This document shows positions 36,876 through 44,650 of a stretch of 64,000 bases of DNA, one piece after another; the first letter of the stretch is position 1, and the number at the start of each line of letters is the position of its first letter. The notes under the pieces were generated by a model, which had not been told where the DNA came from, did no database searches, and worked only from the letters and a program-made list of their open reading frames with translations. Location of the stretch: contig JADGAX010000003.1 in NCBI GenBank assembly GCA_015231795.1, positions 186,001 through 250,000 of the forward strand. Reading direction: 5' to 3'. Source of the stretch: Alphaproteobacteria bacterium (GTDB lineage: Bacteria > Pseudomonadota > Alphaproteobacteria > Rhodospirillales > WMHbin7). The translations under genes were made by a program, and so were the position numbers.

Positions 36876-37103
36876 ATGAAGAAACTGACGATTTCCGTTT
36901 CCGATGAATTTTACGCAGGCCTGCAACGTTCGGTCGGGCGGCGGCGCATTGGCAATTTTCTGGAAAATCTCGCCCGCCCGCATGTGATGCCCCAAGACTT
37001 GGCGGCGGCCTATCGTGACATGGCAAACGACAAGGCCCGCGAAGACGAAGCGATGGAATGGGCCGAGGCGACAACGCACGACGCGGCGCATGAAGCGCGG
37101 TAA
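36876..37103 (+). CDS. MazE/RHH-type antitoxin
   Basis: 75 residues: an N-terminal ribbon-helix-helix-like segment ([20 protein letters not shown]) and an acidic C-terminal tail ([20 protein letters not shown]), the usual DNA-binding plus toxin-wrapping layout. Overlaps the MazF gene by 14 bases. No ribosome site: ATG abuts the operator palindrome. Confidence 0.85.
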   Translation: MKKLTISVSDEFYAGLQRSVGRRRIGNFLENLARPHVMPQDLAAAYRDMANDKAREDEAMEWAEATTHDAAHEAR

Positions 37104-37413
37104 CGTTTGGTGGGTGTCGTTTGATCCCTCGCTGGGCGGCGAAATCCAGAAGACCCGCCCCGCCGTCATCATCAGCAACGATTCGTCCAATGCGGCCCTT
37201 AACCGAGTCCAGGTGGTGCCGATCACCAGCAACACCACACGCCTTTACCCGTGCGAGGCTTACGTCACCTTGAAGGGCGAAAGCCGCAAGGCAATGGCCG
37301 ATCAAATCGCCACGGTTGCCAAGATACGTTTGAAAGAAAAAATCGCAACGCTTTCGCCTGCCGACATGCAGGCCATTGAACAGGCGCTAAAGGTCCAGCT
37401 TGGTTTTTTGTGA
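37090..37413 (+). CDS. MazF/PemK-like mRNA interferase toxin
   Basis: 107 residues. [20 protein letters not shown] then [11 protein letters not shown] and VVPITSN are the standard MazF pattern, including the catalytic-region Arg and Thr/Ser. It cleaves single-stranded RNA at short sequences. ATG 37090 is chosen by the family N-terminus. Followed by a small gene in the same direction. Confidence 0.92.
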   Translation: MKRGNVWWVSFDPSLGGEIQKTRPAVIISNDSSNAALNRVQVVPITSNTTRLYPCEAYVTLKGESRKAMADQIATVAKIRLKEKIATLSPADMQAIEQALKVQLGFL

Positions 37414-37420
37414 GCTTGCC

Positions 37421-37600
37421 ATGCGCTATTACGAAAATCTTGGCCTGGAAGATCGCAAGCGCATTGTGCTTGGTGCCGTCGCCTTCAGTTGCGCGATGGA
37501 AGGCATGGACGAATCGCGGGATGCCTGCCTAAAGGAATTGCGCGAACTTGAATGTTGGCAAGAAACGGCCCGGTTTAATGAATCGAAAATGAAATCGTAA
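37421..37600 (+). CDS. Small protein after mazF, unknown
   Basis: 59 residues (MRYYENLGLEDRKRIVLGAV...), helical and acidic, beginning 7 bases after the mazF stop. The start follows GAGCTTGCC, a weak ribosome site. Composition looks protein-like (two Cys, many charged residues). It could be a third operon member; no family recognised. Confidence 0.45.
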   Translation: MRYYENLGLEDRKRIVLGAVAFSCAMEGMDESRDACLKELRELECWQETARFNESKMKS

Positions 37601-37661
37601 AAACGCATTTCATGCTAATTTCATGTTTGCCTCTGTATGCTGGGCATGAACAAAAACAAAT

Positions 37662-38252
37662 ATGCAGCATACCAAACAGTCCCTTGCGGCCCATGCCCCC
37701 TATCCCGGCTTTCAGTTGCACATCGATATCATGGCCGTGCCGGACGAAAGCAAGCATTTGATCAGGCCGCAACGTTATCAGATAACGGCTATTGATATCG
37801 CAACCCAGATTCGTTTTCTTGGTCTCTGCCGTAGCCTGACTGCGACAAGTGCCGTGAGATTTCTAAGAAAGGCGCTTTCTTTTTTCGCCAAGCTTGGCAT
37901 TTGCGTACAAAGCGTTCGCACCCCCAATCACGCCATGTTCCTGAAAACGGATTTAAGACGGGGAAAAAAGGTTTGCCACCTTCACCCCTTCACACGCTTT
38001 TGCCGCAAACGCGGGATCATCCATGTTTTGAACAGGCATGATCTGCGATGGCACAATTGCTTTGTCGAGCAAAGCCGACAAATCGACGAAGAGGAATTCT
38101 ACCGCTTTTGGAATCCGGGCAGATTGAGCGACAAGGCATTGGCTGCCAAGTTGCAGATTTGGCAGTACAGATACAATTGCTTTAGGCTTCATCCCTGCTG
38201 CAATTACGAGCCGCCATTGAAGAGGTATTTGTCTTTGAATAAAGCGGACTGA
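37662..38252 (+). CDS. Stand-alone, degenerate rve/DDE transposase-like protein
   Basis: 196 residues aligning in layout with the integrase catalytic core of IS481-type transposases: FQLHIDIMAVPD (first Asp), RYQITAIDIATQIRF, HPFTRFCRKRGIIH, and FVEQSRQIDEEEFYRFW (Glu). The segment that normally reads T-D-N-G is TPNH here, so the second catalytic Asp is missing. There is no N-terminal DNA-binding domain and no terminal repeats were found nearby. It is either a decayed transposase core or a domesticated protein. Intact frame with AT-richer codons. Confidence 0.65.
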   Translation: MQHTKQSLAAHAPYPGFQLHIDIMAVPDESKHLIRPQRYQITAIDIATQIRFLGLCRSLTATSAVRFLRKALSFFAKLGICVQSVRTPNHAMFLKTDLRRGKKVCHLHPFTRFCRKRGIIHVLNRHDLRWHNCFVEQSRQIDEEEFYRFWNPGRLSDKALAAKLQIWQYRYNCFRLHPCCNYEPPLKRYLSLNKAD

Positions 38253-38267
38253 AAATAAGATGGTGGG

Positions 38268-40274
38268 TTATTTGTTGTGCACCAAAAAGGCGTTACCACC
38301 CTCGCGGACGAAGAAAGTGCGATTGCCAGAAACGGCAAAATTATATAGCTGCGTCTCAGGCGATGCAGATTGCGCCTGAATGGTTTCGATCCGTGTTTCG
38401 CCACTGTCTGAAATAATAAAGTCGCCAACTTGAAGCGGGCCAAGCACAAGGCCGGGATTCGTCTGTTCCGCCAGCCCCACATCAAAGGCTTTCCAGCCTT
38501 CCTTCGTCATGAAGGGATGGCCGCCAGTTACGAAGTGGCGCGAGCCGTTGATGGAATAGAGGTGCTGGCTGCCAAGCATCGGGCGATGCAGAACCTCGAC
38601 TTGGTTGATTTGTCCGTCAGCACCTTTCAGCCATTCGCCAACTGAGATTTCCTCAATCGTTTTTTCTGAACCGTCGTCCATCAGAACTTTTGTTCCGGCG
38701 ATGAAGCAGCAACCAAGCCCCATGGTAAGGTGTGTAGGCACCTCACCCAGGGAAACGTTGTCCTGATAGACCCGGATGGACCCCATACAAGTCTGACTCA
38801 GATCAACCCTGATTTCATTGGAGGTGACTGAGACAGTTAGGCGTGTATCAGGCCAAGTGGTGTTGATTGCGTAGAAAGTAGATGCACTTGCATTTGAAAT
38901 GCTGGTTGCTGTCGCCCAAAGCTGATTTGCCAGTTTTGTTCCGACCGATGCTGACAATGTAAGACCTACAATGACAGCCTTACTCGATCCATTTCTCACC
39001 TCGCTATTCTTCTGTGCCGTCACTTGCCTCTGCAAATCCTGTGTGCGCTTGATGGCCTGCTGCACCTGCAAGGGCTGCTGGGCAACGGAAGCCGGGCTTA
39101 ATTGCAGCGAGGCGGACGTACGCTGCCCGTCGGCAGGCCGGATGGTTTCACTGCCGGTTGGCGGCAGGAATCCCATGCGCATCAAGCTGTTTTCGGCGCG
39201 AGAAAATTGCTCGGACATGCCAGCCCCACGATCCGATGCAGCGAACGACAGGGGGGCATTGCCGTTGGCAACACTTAGGGTGCTGGCACGCTGCTTTTCT
39301 TTGTCGGTCCACAAATCGGACATGCGCCATGCGGCAAGAACGGTTGTTTGCTGGTCGCTGGTATGGCGCACACTGAAGGACAATGATCCAAGTTCAGCTG
39401 CAGCCGTTCCCCCCACGACGCCTTGCGTATCGCCGTCGCCGCCAGCCCCCACCAGCCAGTGGATCGGATTCTTGAAATAGTCGCTTCCCATGAAGGCGAT
39501 GCCAAGTCCACCGTTTCCGACGATTTTGTTTTGGGTGGTGTTATCAACATGGTGATAATGGGCTGTGTTGACCCCAGCCCCTACCGAGACAGGCAAATAC
39601 TCGCCGAAAACCGACGGCGTTACGGCGCGGAGTGACAGGTCCAGCGCGTTGGTTCTGGGCGAACCTTCCGTGCCCTGCCTGACCAACGGGTTGTGCGTAT
39701 AGGCCGCCGTGCCGGACAGTGCAGAGACATTGTTCAAAAGCGTTTGCAGACCGGTACGAAGACCGGGCGGCAAATCGCCACTGGGCGATTGCCTGCCATC
39801 GCTCCGTTTGAACCAATTCAGGTAGGTCGTATAACCCCAGACTTGCCGATTCCCTTCCGTGTAGAAGTTCTCCTCACGGGTGACGTACTCGCCCAAGGTG
39901 AAGGAAGACAGCGGATCGAGGTTGGGCAGCACGAACTGATATTGGCCGTAGAACTCGCTGGCTCGTTCGTTGGTCAGGATGCCCCCGCCGATGGCTTGGC
40001 TTTTCTCTTCGTCCAGGGTGGCCCCAAAGCTCATGCCGCCTCGGGATTTATACCGATTATCCCACTTGCCCCGGACTGAGATGTTGGCGTTATCGAAGCC
40101 AAGGCTTCTGTCTTGGGGTTCCTCGCTATCCTGGCTGTCGTTCAACCCCCGAAAGACCCCATCGGACCTTCCCAGGACGGGCAGTGCTTCACCCGCAATT
40201 CCCCAACGCCCGGTGGACAACACCAGGGCAAGCGCGGTACTTGCGATTAATGCGCTGCGAAGACCGGACGGCAC
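38268..40274 (-). CDS. Exported beta-rich surface protein with C-terminal Hint (intein-like) domain
   Basis: About 668 residues. Signal peptide at the N-terminus (ASTALALVLSTGRWGIAG). Residues about 65-420 are beta-rich, with alternating aromatic and Gly patterns (WDNRYKSRGGMSFGATLDEEK, YTTYLNWFKR, LSLRAVTPSVFGEYLPVSVG), suggesting an outer-membrane or surface barrel or sandwich. A helical linker follows, then a Hint domain of about 147 residues starting CCFIAGTKVLMDDG, with HPFMT in the middle and ending FLVHNK. The end lacks a +1 nucleophile, so cleavage and not splicing is expected. GTG 40274 is set by GGGGG 8 bases upstream. Paralogue of 49601-51337. Confidence 0.85.
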   Translation of the reverse strand: MPSGLRSALIASTALALVLSTGRWGIAGEALPVLGRSDGVFRGLNDSQDSEEPQDRSLGFDNANISVRGKWDNRYKSRGGMSFGATLDEEKSQAIGGGILTNERASEFYGQYQFVLPNLDPLSSFTLGEYVTREENFYTEGNRQVWGYTTYLNWFKRSDGRQSPSGDLPPGLRTGLQTLLNNVSALSGTAAYTHNPLVRQGTEGSPRTNALDLSLRAVTPSVFGEYLPVSVGAGVNTAHYHHVDNTTQNKIVGNGGLGIAFMGSDYFKNPIHWLVGAGGDGDTQGVVGGTAAAELGSLSFSVRHTSDQQTTVLAAWRMSDLWTDKEKQRASTLSVANGNAPLSFAASDRGAGMSEQFSRAENSLMRMGFLPPTGSETIRPADGQRTSASLQLSPASVAQQPLQVQQAIKRTQDLQRQVTAQKNSEVRNGSSKAVIVGLTLSASVGTKLANQLWATATSISNASASTFYAINTTWPDTRLTVSVTSNEIRVDLSQTCMGSIRVYQDNVSLGEVPTHLTMGLGCCFIAGTKVLMDDGSEKTIEEISVGEWLKGADGQINQVEVLHRPMLGSQHLYSINGSRHFVTGGHPFMTKEGWKAFDVGLAEQTNPGLVLGPLQVGDFIISDSGETRIETIQAQSASPETQLYNFAVSGNRTFFVREGGNAFLVHNK

Positions 40275-40342
40275 TAACAAGACCCCCTTGATAAGCTTAT
40301 CGTGTCAATAACATGAGGGGGGATGCCGGGCAACGACAAAAC

Positions 40343-40357
40343 GTTGTTACAAACAAC
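40343..40357. promoter_or_regulatory. Candidate operator between surface-protein and XRE genes
   Basis: GTTGTT-ACA-AACAAC, a 15-base inverted repeat, lies between the divergent surface-protein gene (start 40274) and the XRE regulator (start 40405). The position suits an autoregulatory operator for the XRE protein. No binding evidence beyond symmetry. Confidence 0.45.
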
Positions 40358-40404
40358 ACGAATAGTCGTTAGCGTGTGCCTTGCATTCACGAGACAAGAA
40401 AAGG

Positions 40405-40740
40405 ATGGATGGTCTCGGTGAAAAGCTTCGCGCTCGTGCGCGTGAATTGGGTTTGTCGGACACGGAAGTGGCCCGGCGGCTTGGTCTTAGCCAGTCACGG
40501 TACGCGAACTATGTTTCCGACAAAAGAGAACCTGACTTCGCAACTTTCGTTAAGATTTGCAGAGTGTTAGGCATGACCCCCGATATGTTGCTTGGCTTTG
40601 GGGCGTTGCCGGAAGCCGGTTCGGAAGACGAACGGATACGCCTGGAAATCCAGGCGGCGCTTCTCTCCTTGAATTCCCGGACCCTGCGCACAGTTGCCGA
40701 AGTTGTTTCGGCCATGTCTGCGTTTGGGGCGGACAGGTAG
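40405..40740 (+). CDS. XRE-family (Cro/CI-like) regulator
   Basis: 111 residues. An N-terminal HTH (LGLSDTEVARRLGLSQSRYANYVSDKREPDF, read in parts) is followed by MTPDMLLGF and a short helical tail. ATG 40405 chosen (MDGLGEKLRARAREL); an upstream TTG at 40381 lacks a ribosome site. It sits between the Hint surface-protein gene and the two-gene AT-rich operon and could regulate either. Confidence 0.85.
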   Translation: MDGLGEKLRARARELGLSDTEVARRLGLSQSRYANYVSDKREPDFATFVKICRVLGMTPDMLLGFGALPEAGSEDERIRLEIQAALLSLNSRTLRTVAEVVSAMSAFGADR

Positions 40741-40836
40741 CTTCCCAGCCCCTTGTTTTGTTTTGCCTCGCCTCTAAGCACACACAGATTGTTCGTTAAA
40801 CGATATTTCAGGCAGTTTGACTGATTATCCCCATAA

Positions 40837-40900
40837 ATTTACCCTACCGTTCGTATTTGCGGGGGTAAATCTATTGACAATAAGTTGTGTGTGCTATGAT
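40837..40900 (+). promoter_or_regulatory. Promoter with inverted-repeat operator for the AT-rich two-gene operon
   Basis: ATTTACCC (40837-40844) and GGGTAAAT (40863-40870) form an inverted repeat. Just after it come TTGACA (40874-40879) and TATGAT (40895-40900), 15 bases apart, near-consensus boxes with short spacing. The start ATG is at 40907, about where transcription should begin, so the message is probably leaderless. Confidence 0.65.
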
Positions 40901-40906
40901 GATCGC

Positions 40907-41512
40907 ATGGAATTCGGCGTTGAAAAGCTTCGCAGCGTGGAGAACTCCGGTTTTCGTTCGTTTTGGCGGGAGCTAGTTTGGTTGCTATGGCTCACAAGGA
41001 GTAGGGAGGTGGACGTGCCAGATGGAATCCTTCAAGCAATTTTTAGCGTATTTAATGCAAAAAAACTACCGCAGAATAATCTCTATGTCCTCACAGAAGA
41101 CAAGGCTGTATCTGCCCTAAAAATGATTATGTCAGCCACAAGTAAAGAATTAAATGTTACTGATCGCCGTATGACGCTTGTGATTGGAGACGAGGATCCT
41201 GTTATAAATAAAGTGCTTGATGGCATTAAAGGATGCAAATGTGACGATGAGGTCACGTTGGATGTTCTGGCATCAAGTGAAGATACACTTCAAAGCATAA
41301 AAGAAGTATTTAGTCACAACGGATCAAGTCGCCTAAAATTAGGAGAAACCTTGGTTGTCAATTATAGTGGTTACCCATTCTTAGTTGCTCCAAGAGGGTA
41401 TTATTTCCAGAAAGGACCAAACTTTTCTTATGCTGAAGCCGCATTTATTAAAGATCGTATTACAGAGTTGCTTTTGCAAAGGGCTTCAGAAATTCGTGAG
41501 GATGCGGCATGA
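40907..41512 (+). CDS. Unknown cytoplasmic protein, first gene of an AT-rich pair
   Basis: 201 residues from MEFGVEKLRSVENSG. Mixed alpha/beta (LYVLTEDKAVSALKM, MTLVIGDEDPVINKVLDGI, LKLGETLVVNYSGYPFLVAPRGYYF) without TM or signal. Markedly AT-rich compared with element backbone genes. It overlaps the next (membrane protein) gene by 4 bases. I do not recognise a family. The cytosolic-plus-membrane pairing in a regulated accessory operon is a layout also seen in antiphage modules, which is inference only. Confidence 0.6.
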   Translation: MEFGVEKLRSVENSGFRSFWRELVWLLWLTRSREVDVPDGILQAIFSVFNAKKLPQNNLYVLTEDKAVSALKMIMSATSKELNVTDRRMTLVIGDEDPVINKVLDGIKGCKCDDEVTLDVLASSEDTLQSIKEVFSHNGSSRLKLGETLVVNYSGYPFLVAPRGYYFQKGPNFSYAEAAFIKDRITELLLQRASEIREDAA

Positions 41513-42060
41513 GTGATGATTATACTTTGTTTACACTTTTAGTAGCTTCTACTTATGGTTCTGCTGGGATTTGTCAGTATTTGAGGGTGTATTCCGAGAA
41601 AATAATTGACGAGAATGAAAGCTGGAATCATGATGTTGAAACAAGTTCTGAATATATTCAGTTAGCTAAGAAAGACAACGCGCATTTACAAACATTCAAT
41701 GTGCTTCGGCAGCAGGCAAAATCGGTTAAACCAAGAAGAGGGGCGTGGCCTGTTTGGACGCTTGCAATAATTGCTTTGCTTCTTGTGGTCCATGTTTCAT
41801 TGAGAAAAATTATCATGGGCGCTTCGTGCGTGGAGGCCTCTGATTCTCTTTGTATAATAACATCAGCCATAGTAGTTATTCTAAAGCAATACATACAGTT
41901 GACAGATAATTTGTTTATCGCGCTGCCTCTTATTGGTTCTGTACTTGCGTATTACTATGCATGGGATATGCAGGTGAAGACACAGAAATACAAAGATTTA
42001 TGGTTTATGATAAAAAAAGAGCATAGAATAATAATAAATACGTATTTTCCGCCACCTTAG
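41509..42060 (+). CDS. Unknown multi-TM protein, second gene of the AT-rich pair
   Basis: 183 residues. A soluble N-terminal region with acidic helices (EKIIDENESWNHDVETSSEY), then three membrane segments (about 77-98, 105-125, 135-150; WPVWTLAIIALLLVVHVSL) and a basic C-terminus (KKEHRIIINTYFPPP). ATGA overlap with the previous gene shows coupling. AT-rich. It could be the membrane effector of the pair; no family recognised. Confidence 0.62.
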   Translation: MSDDYTLFTLLVASTYGSAGICQYLRVYSEKIIDENESWNHDVETSSEYIQLAKKDNAHLQTFNVLRQQAKSVKPRRGAWPVWTLAIIALLLVVHVSLRKIIMGASCVEASDSLCIITSAIVVILKQYIQLTDNLFIALPLIGSVLAYYYAWDMQVKTQKYKDLWFMIKKEHRIIINTYFPPP

Positions 42061-42143
42061 CGGGTCCAGATCAAAGCTCTCATGCTACGAGGACACTATT
42101 ATTATTGTTTGAAAACTAATATTTTTTCTTCTAATAAGGTGCC

Positions 42144-43493
42144 TTAGCATTTGATTGCTACCTTTTTGCGCGCCCTACTTCCAGGCTTTAATGTAACAAA
42201 TACACGAAAGAAGTTTTCCATGCCCGGCGCATTCCAGCCCCTTTGCGCAAAGCTGGCAGCAAGAACCGCACCATGTTTGCCTGCCTTCACTTCCTTGGCG
42301 AAGGCGTTGCGTAGCGCCTTCAGCTTGGCCTTCGGCAGTGCTTGTAGCTTGGCGTTGATATCGCGCCTGCGGGCGATCTGCGCTTCCTCTCTGGCTTCAT
42401 CCTCAAGCTCTTGTTCAGTCATGGCAAGCACCCTGGCATTGCTTCTCGCCAGGGCCTCTTGCCGCTTGGCGCGATCATCGGCGGCAAAGTCGTTGCTGAT
42501 AGCCGCCACCGTCAAACCGGCAAGATTCACGTCCCTGCCCTTGGCAGCCAAGTGCCGCTTTCTGGCCAATTCAATATTTTTCAAAACGTGCTGGGGTTCG
42601 TGCCGCGCCAGAAGCTCGCGCATCGCACTTGCCCGAACGCCATTCTGTTCGCCTTCGGCCATCGCTTCGTTATAAAGCTGCTTGCGTTCCTTGTCGGCAT
42701 CGCTTGATGGCAGCAAGGGCGGTTGGTTGTCGTTGGCTGGTTTCGTTTGCGCAATGATGGAACGTGGCGGGGTGCGCGGCACGTTGTCACGGATGGAAAA
42801 GGAAACGCCAACCACCTTGCGGCCTTTGCGCGTCTCACAATATTCAAAAGCAATGTCCGTTTTTTCGGCCAATTCGCTTTGCGCAATCAGAATCACCCGG
42901 TTGCGAAAATCCTTGTAGTTTCCATATTTCTTTTCCGCCTTCAGGATTTTGCGCAGTTCCGGCACCTTGAAGGAAACAGTTTTCATGCGCCGTCGGCTTT
43001 TCAAAATCTCGTAAAGCCGGATGGAATAGAAGCTGCGCAACCCTGCCACGTTTTGCAGCATGTAGCTTGAAAAGTGCGCTTTCAATTCCAGAAGATAGGG
43101 TTTCATTTCCGGCGAGAAGGATAAATCCAGGCAGGCGATTTCCGCTCCCCTGTATCCCTTGGGCACATAGCGGGCCGATGATACCCAGCCGACTTTCAAC
43201 CATCCTTCGCCCTCTTCCGGTATGTGCAACACGCGAGACAGCAACGCTTCGGCCACGCGCTTGATGTCCTCGTAAAGCTTGTTGGTGCGCAAGCCCAGAT
43301 AGTCGCGGATGTCGGTAATGGGAATGCGATAAGTTTTGAAATCCTTGTCTTCGCACCGCACAAGCGAGACAAGCAAAAGCACGATGCGCTTTTCCTCAAG
43401 CGTCATGGTGTAGCTGGCTTCAGCAAGTTTGTTGGCTTGCGTTACCACCAGCTTGTTGCGGTCAATTTTGGAAACGACGATAGGCGAAGGCAT
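42144..43493 (-). CDS. Plasmid-type replication initiator, Rep_3 family
   Basis: 449 residues. The first 250 hold the twin winged-helix Rep_3 pattern: VVTQANKLAEASYTMTLEEKRIVL, then FSSYMLQNVAGLRSFYSIRLYEILK and AEKTDIAFEYCETRKGRKV. The C-terminal 200 residues are charged and helical (extra domain). It opens and loads an iteron origin; six matching iterons lie right upstream (43547-43670). Element 1 is therefore a plasmid-like replicon that can sit integrated. Confidence 0.88.
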   Translation of the reverse strand: MPSPIVVSKIDRNKLVVTQANKLAEASYTMTLEEKRIVLLLVSLVRCEDKDFKTYRIPITDIRDYLGLRTNKLYEDIKRVAEALLSRVLHIPEEGEGWLKVGWVSSARYVPKGYRGAEIACLDLSFSPEMKPYLLELKAHFSSYMLQNVAGLRSFYSIRLYEILKSRRRMKTVSFKVPELRKILKAEKKYGNYKDFRNRVILIAQSELAEKTDIAFEYCETRKGRKVVGVSFSIRDNVPRTPPRSIIAQTKPANDNQPPLLPSSDADKERKQLYNEAMAEGEQNGVRASAMRELLARHEPQHVLKNIELARKRHLAAKGRDVNLAGLTVAAISNDFAADDRAKRQEALARSNARVLAMTEQELEDEAREEAQIARRRDINAKLQALPKAKLKALRNAFAKEVKAGKHGAVLAASFAQRGWNAPGMENFFRVFVTLKPGSRARKKVAIKC

Positions 43494-43546
43494 TGGCGGG
43501 TTGGGTTATGGCCCAAGTTTAGCAGAATGGGGACGCATTGGCGCAA

Positions 43547-43740
43547 CGTCCCCAAGTCTCCCCCTTTCGTCCCAATGGCACCCCGATCCGTCCCCATAGG
43601 GGCACCAATCCGCCCCAATAGCGCCCCCGATCCGTCCCAATACAGCCCCCGATCCGTCCCAATACAGCACGGAAACGCTATAAAAACCGACGATTTTTCA
43701 AGCCCAAACAAGGCAAACATATAAACAGCAGCAAAGGAAA
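43547..43740. other. Iteron replication origin upstream of the Rep_3 gene
   Basis: Six direct repeats with core CCGTCCCAATA at about 43548, 43569, 43590, 43612, 43634 and 43656 (at the core G), spaced 21-22 bases; the last two are identical over about 22 bases. They are followed by an AT-rich stretch (43675-43740, containing TATAAAAACC). This is the classic layout of iterons plus a DNA unwinding region for theta replication. Confidence 0.85.
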
Positions 43741-43813
43741 TATGCTGCTACGGGCTAAAAAAACGAAGAAAAACGGGCGGTTGGCAAGGGGTGGTTTTGT
43801 GCTGGCAAAATGA

Positions 43814-43841
43814 TATAATCCAGGCATGAAAACCCAGGAGG
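43814..43841 (+). promoter_or_regulatory. -10 box and ribosome site for the ParDE-like pair
   Basis: TATAAT at 43814-43819 (no good -35) would start transcription near 43826. AGGAGG at 43836-43841 lies 8 bases before ATG 43850 and so decides the start over the ATG at 43826. Confidence 0.6.
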
Positions 43842-43849
43842 CCGCAGCC

Positions 43850-44104
43850 ATGCGCCAAAGTGCATCCGTGATGATCGAAGCCGAAAAGTTGCCGAAGGAA
43901 TTGGCGAGCGTTTTGAAAGAACGCCCGGTTCTCGGTTCGCATCTTCGGATTACGGTTGAAGAATTTGATGAGTCGGACGAAGAAAAGCTGGTCGCTTTGC
44001 GTGCGGCAATTCAAAAAGGCCGCGATGATATTGCCGCCGGAAGATTTGTTGATGGCGAAGCAGCTTTTGCTGAATTGCGAGCCAAGCATTTTCCGAACAG
44101 ATAG
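43850..44104 (+). CDS. ParD-like antitoxin
   Basis: 84 residues from MRQSASVMIEAEKLPKEL. The C-terminal part, LVALRAAIQKGRDDIAAGRF, is the typical ParD/antitoxin segment LRxAIxxGxxxxxxGR that precedes toxin wrapping. The ATG at 43826 is in frame, but the ribosome site favours 43850. The toxin gene begins 8 bases downstream. Confidence 0.85.
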   Translation: MRQSASVMIEAEKLPKELASVLKERPVLGSHLRITVEEFDESDEEKLVALRAAIQKGRDDIAAGRFVDGEAAFAELRAKHFPNR

Positions 44105-44112
44105 CAGCTTGA

Positions 44113-44421
44113 ATGTCTCGCTTCGTCCTAGCCGATAGCGCCAAAAGCGATATTAATGAAATCCTGACCGCAATCATTCCTGAAAATGAGAATGCTGCGT
44201 GGGAATGGTATTTTGCTCTTCAAAAAACATTCGGAACGCTTGCCCATTCCCCGCTTATTGGCCGAGTTCGCGATGAACTATTGCCAGAAGTGCGGATGTT
44301 CCCATTTGGGAATTATCTGATTTTCTACGATGTGATCCAGGGCGGAATTCAGGTCGTGCATGTTGTTCACGGTGCCCGTGACGTGCGGCGCATGTTTGCC
44401 CAAGACAACGGACCATCTTAA
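44113..44421 (+). CDS. ParE/RelE-family toxin
   Basis: 102 residues: FVLADSAKSDINEIL at the N-terminus, LIGRVRDELLPEVRMFPFGNYLIFYDV and VVHVVHGARDVRRMF at the C-terminus are the ParE pattern (gyrase-directed toxins, though some relatives are ribonucleases). Its stop shares a base with the next ATG (TAATG). Confidence 0.9.
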   Translation: MSRFVLADSAKSDINEILTAIIPENENAAWEWYFALQKTFGTLAHSPLIGRVRDELLPEVRMFPFGNYLIFYDVIQGGIQVVHVVHGARDVRRMFAQDNGPS

Positions 44422-44645
44422 TGAGCGAGCCGATAGTTAGAGTTTATCGTGGCGATGAATTGCCCAAGGTGCTTGCTGATGCCCTTGAGGGCGTTGAGGC
44501 AGACGCCTTGTATATCGTGCGTATTAAGAAATTTTCGGCGAATGATCCCGCCAATATGACCGAAAATGAAGTAGCAGAATATGCCGATGCCGTGGTGCAG
44601 GAAGTTCGGCATAACAACAAAGCGAAGCCGGTTCCAAAACAATAA
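44421..44645 (+). CDS. Small acidic protein after the ParDE-like pair
   Basis: 74 residues (MSEPIVRVYRGDELPKVLADALEG...), acidic, ending in a Lys/Pro tail. It begins on the last base of the ParE stop, so it is translationally coupled and may be part of the module. Six bases before the convergent integrase stop. No family recognised. Confidence 0.55.
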   Translation: MSEPIVRVYRGDELPKVLADALEGVEADALYIVRIKKFSANDPANMTENEVAEYADAVVQEVRHNNKAKPVPKQ

Positions 44646-44650
44646 ATCGC

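Noticed and set aside
43547-43670. Possible CRISPR array
   Set aside because: The repeats are 21-22 bases, contiguous and without unique spacers, next to a Rep_3 initiator, so they are iterons. No cas genes are present.
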